Part shown: piece after piece, positions 4,893 through 5,352 of the stretch | Layout of the letters: the number at the start of each line of letters is the position of its first letter | Numbering within the stretch: position 1 is the first letter of the stretch | NCBI GenBank assembly: GCA_011051635.1 | Contig: DRKV01000034.1 | Span: forward strand, 1 to 5,352 | Length of the DNA stretch: 5,352 nucleotides | From: Chloroflexota bacterium | GTDB taxonomy: Bacteria; Chloroflexota; Anaerolineae; Anaerolineales; DRKV01 | Direction of reading: 5' to 3' | Translations under genes and position numbers: made by a program | Notes under the pieces: model-generated | Told to the model about the DNA's origin: nothing | Databases searched by the model: none | The model's input: only the letters and a program-made list of their open reading frames with translations

Positions 4893-4921
4893 AGTATAGC
4901 AGAGACATAAGGGACTGTCAA
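4893..4921 (-). promoter_or_regulatory. Near-consensus sigma70-type promoter, leftward
   Basis: On the minus strand TTGACA (4916-4921) is followed after exactly 17 bases by TATACT (4893-4898), matching 11 of 12 consensus positions. It is the best promoter in the window. It lies 22 bases beyond the terminator of the HTH gene, and transcription would start near 4886. No open reading frame with a ribosome site follows it. Confidence 0.7.
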
Positions 4922-4943
4922 CACCCTTATATCTACCGCAAAT

Positions 4944-4965
4944 AAAAAAGCAGCCAGATGGCTGC
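4944..4965 (-). terminator. Intrinsic terminator of the HTH gene
   Basis: In minus-strand reading GCAGCC (4960-4965 on the map), loop ATCT, GGCTGC (4950-4955), then six T residues (4944-4949). The stem is a perfect 6 bp with a tetraloop and a clean T tract, 23 bases after the stop codon of the minus-strand HTH gene. The plus strand has no T tract, so it works leftward only. Confidence 0.85.
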
Positions 4966-4988
4966 CTCATTGCCCAGATGAGTTATAC

Positions 4989-5351
4989 CTAGCTCGCTTC
5001 TATCTCTTTTTGCATTCGGCGATATTTTGATAGTGCTGGATGTTTGAGCAAATAGGGCCTTCCCGCATCATCCAGTAGGGGTACACCAAAGCGGACTCCA
5101 AGGGATTTCCGCACAGCATGAACAGCAGCGCAATAAGCAACATCTGCCTCGTTTATCTCGGCACGGTAGCCGCTTTTCAGCACCTTGATATACCCTTTCT
5201 TCACCCAATCCCAGATGGACACACGGGAAATCGTGATGTTGTGCTTTGCCCCATACTTCTTTGCCGCTTCACTGACCGTAATCCCTTGCCCCTCCAGGTG
5301 CTTGAAATCCTCCCGCCTGATGGCGGCCAGTTGCGCGTTGATGTCGTCACC
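4989..5351 (-). CDS. Small helix-turn-helix DNA-binding protein, N-terminus beyond the window
   Basis: The frame is open from the TAG stop at 4989-4991 to the right edge, giving 120 visible residues with no in-frame ATG, so the true start lies outside. A GTG at 5222 is in frame but would cut off part of the conserved helices, so it is unlikely to be the start. Visible residues 24-55 (TVSEAAKKYG, then ITISRVSIWDWVKKGYIKVL) look like an excisionase/MerR-type helix-turn-helix with recognition helix and a WVKKGYI wing. They are followed by an acidic helix with EADVAYCAAVHAVRKS and a short C-terminal segment with DDAGRPYLLKHP. No catalytic domain is visible in this part. The role may be in transcription control or as an accessory factor of a mobile element. 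It ends in a clean terminator. GC content is visibly lower than in mtnA or adoK. Confidence 0.75.
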   Translation of the reverse strand, partial: GDDINAQLAAIRREDFKHLEGQGITVSEAAKKYGAKHNITISRVSIWDWVKKGYIKVLKSGYRAEINEADVAYCAAVHAVRKSLGVRFGVPLLDDAGRPYLLKHPALSKYRRMQKEIEAS

Positions 5352-5352
5352 G

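Larger units (their letters stand above)
4554..4988. other. Gene-poor stretch between the IS and the HTH gene
   Basis: No convincing protein gene is present in these 435 bases. Reading frames on both strands are short, rich in Arg, Gly and Pro, and lack a start with a ribosome site. What is visible is a minus-strand promoter at 4893-4921, several hairpins between 4587 and 4889, and an intrinsic terminator at 4944-4965. GC content falls sharply to the right of about 4900. Confidence 0.6.

Noticed and set aside
4690..4908. Minus-strand reading frame downstream of the strong promoter
   Set aside because: The longest version starts upstream of the -10 box. The in-transcript ATG at 4875 has no ribosome site, and the protein is low-complexity Arg/Gly/Pro-rich as expected from GC-rich non-coding DNA.
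5220..5222. GTG at 5222 as the start of the HTH protein
   Set aside because: The frame stays open to the window edge with clear helix-turn-helix residues upstream (TVSEAAKKYG), so the real start is outside the window.

Overview
The window looks like chromosomal DNA of a moderately GC-rich bacterium, most likely a member of the Chloroflexota (Anaerolineae-like). That assignment is an inference. It rests on the look of the adenosine kinase, the small helix-turn-helix protein and the transposase, on octamer arrays placed directly before start codons, and on host genes that mostly lack a Shine-Dalgarno sequence. No 16S or other decisive marker is present.

Left part (1-3000): three forward metabolic genes. 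A CoA-pyrophosphatase-type Nudix hydrolase comes first. It is followed by a promoter-like and hairpin-rich leader, then mtnA (methylthioribose-1-phosphate isomerase), then a mycobacterial-type adenosine kinase (adoK). mtnA and adoK are separated only by an unusual array of 15 eight-base repeats in inverted arrangement. The G-rich half of that array is also a strong G-quadruplex candidate and runs into the last codons of mtnA. Both enzymes deal with nucleoside by-products of S-adenosylmethionine use: methylthioadenosine gives MTR-1-P, and S-adenosylhomocysteine gives adenosine. The pair therefore makes sense as a small salvage operon.

Middle part (3000-4560): a REP-like hairpin cluster of C/G runs follows adoK. 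Then comes a complete insertion sequence (about 3136-4553) with one intact DDE transposase of 441 residues on the minus strand. Each end of the element carries a doubled 15-bp motif around a shared 17-bp core. The left end lies wholly inside the transposase gene and supplies its stop codon. The right inner copy appears to supply the -35 box of the transposase promoter.

Right part (4554-5352): a GC-rich stretch of about 330 bases without a convincing gene is headed, on the minus strand, by a near-consensus promoter (TTGACA-17-TATACT). It contains several hairpins, so it may be a structured non-coding RNA that I cannot assign to a known family. Upstream of that promoter lie a clean intrinsic terminator and the 3' part of a small minus-strand helix-turn-helix protein gene that runs off the right edge.
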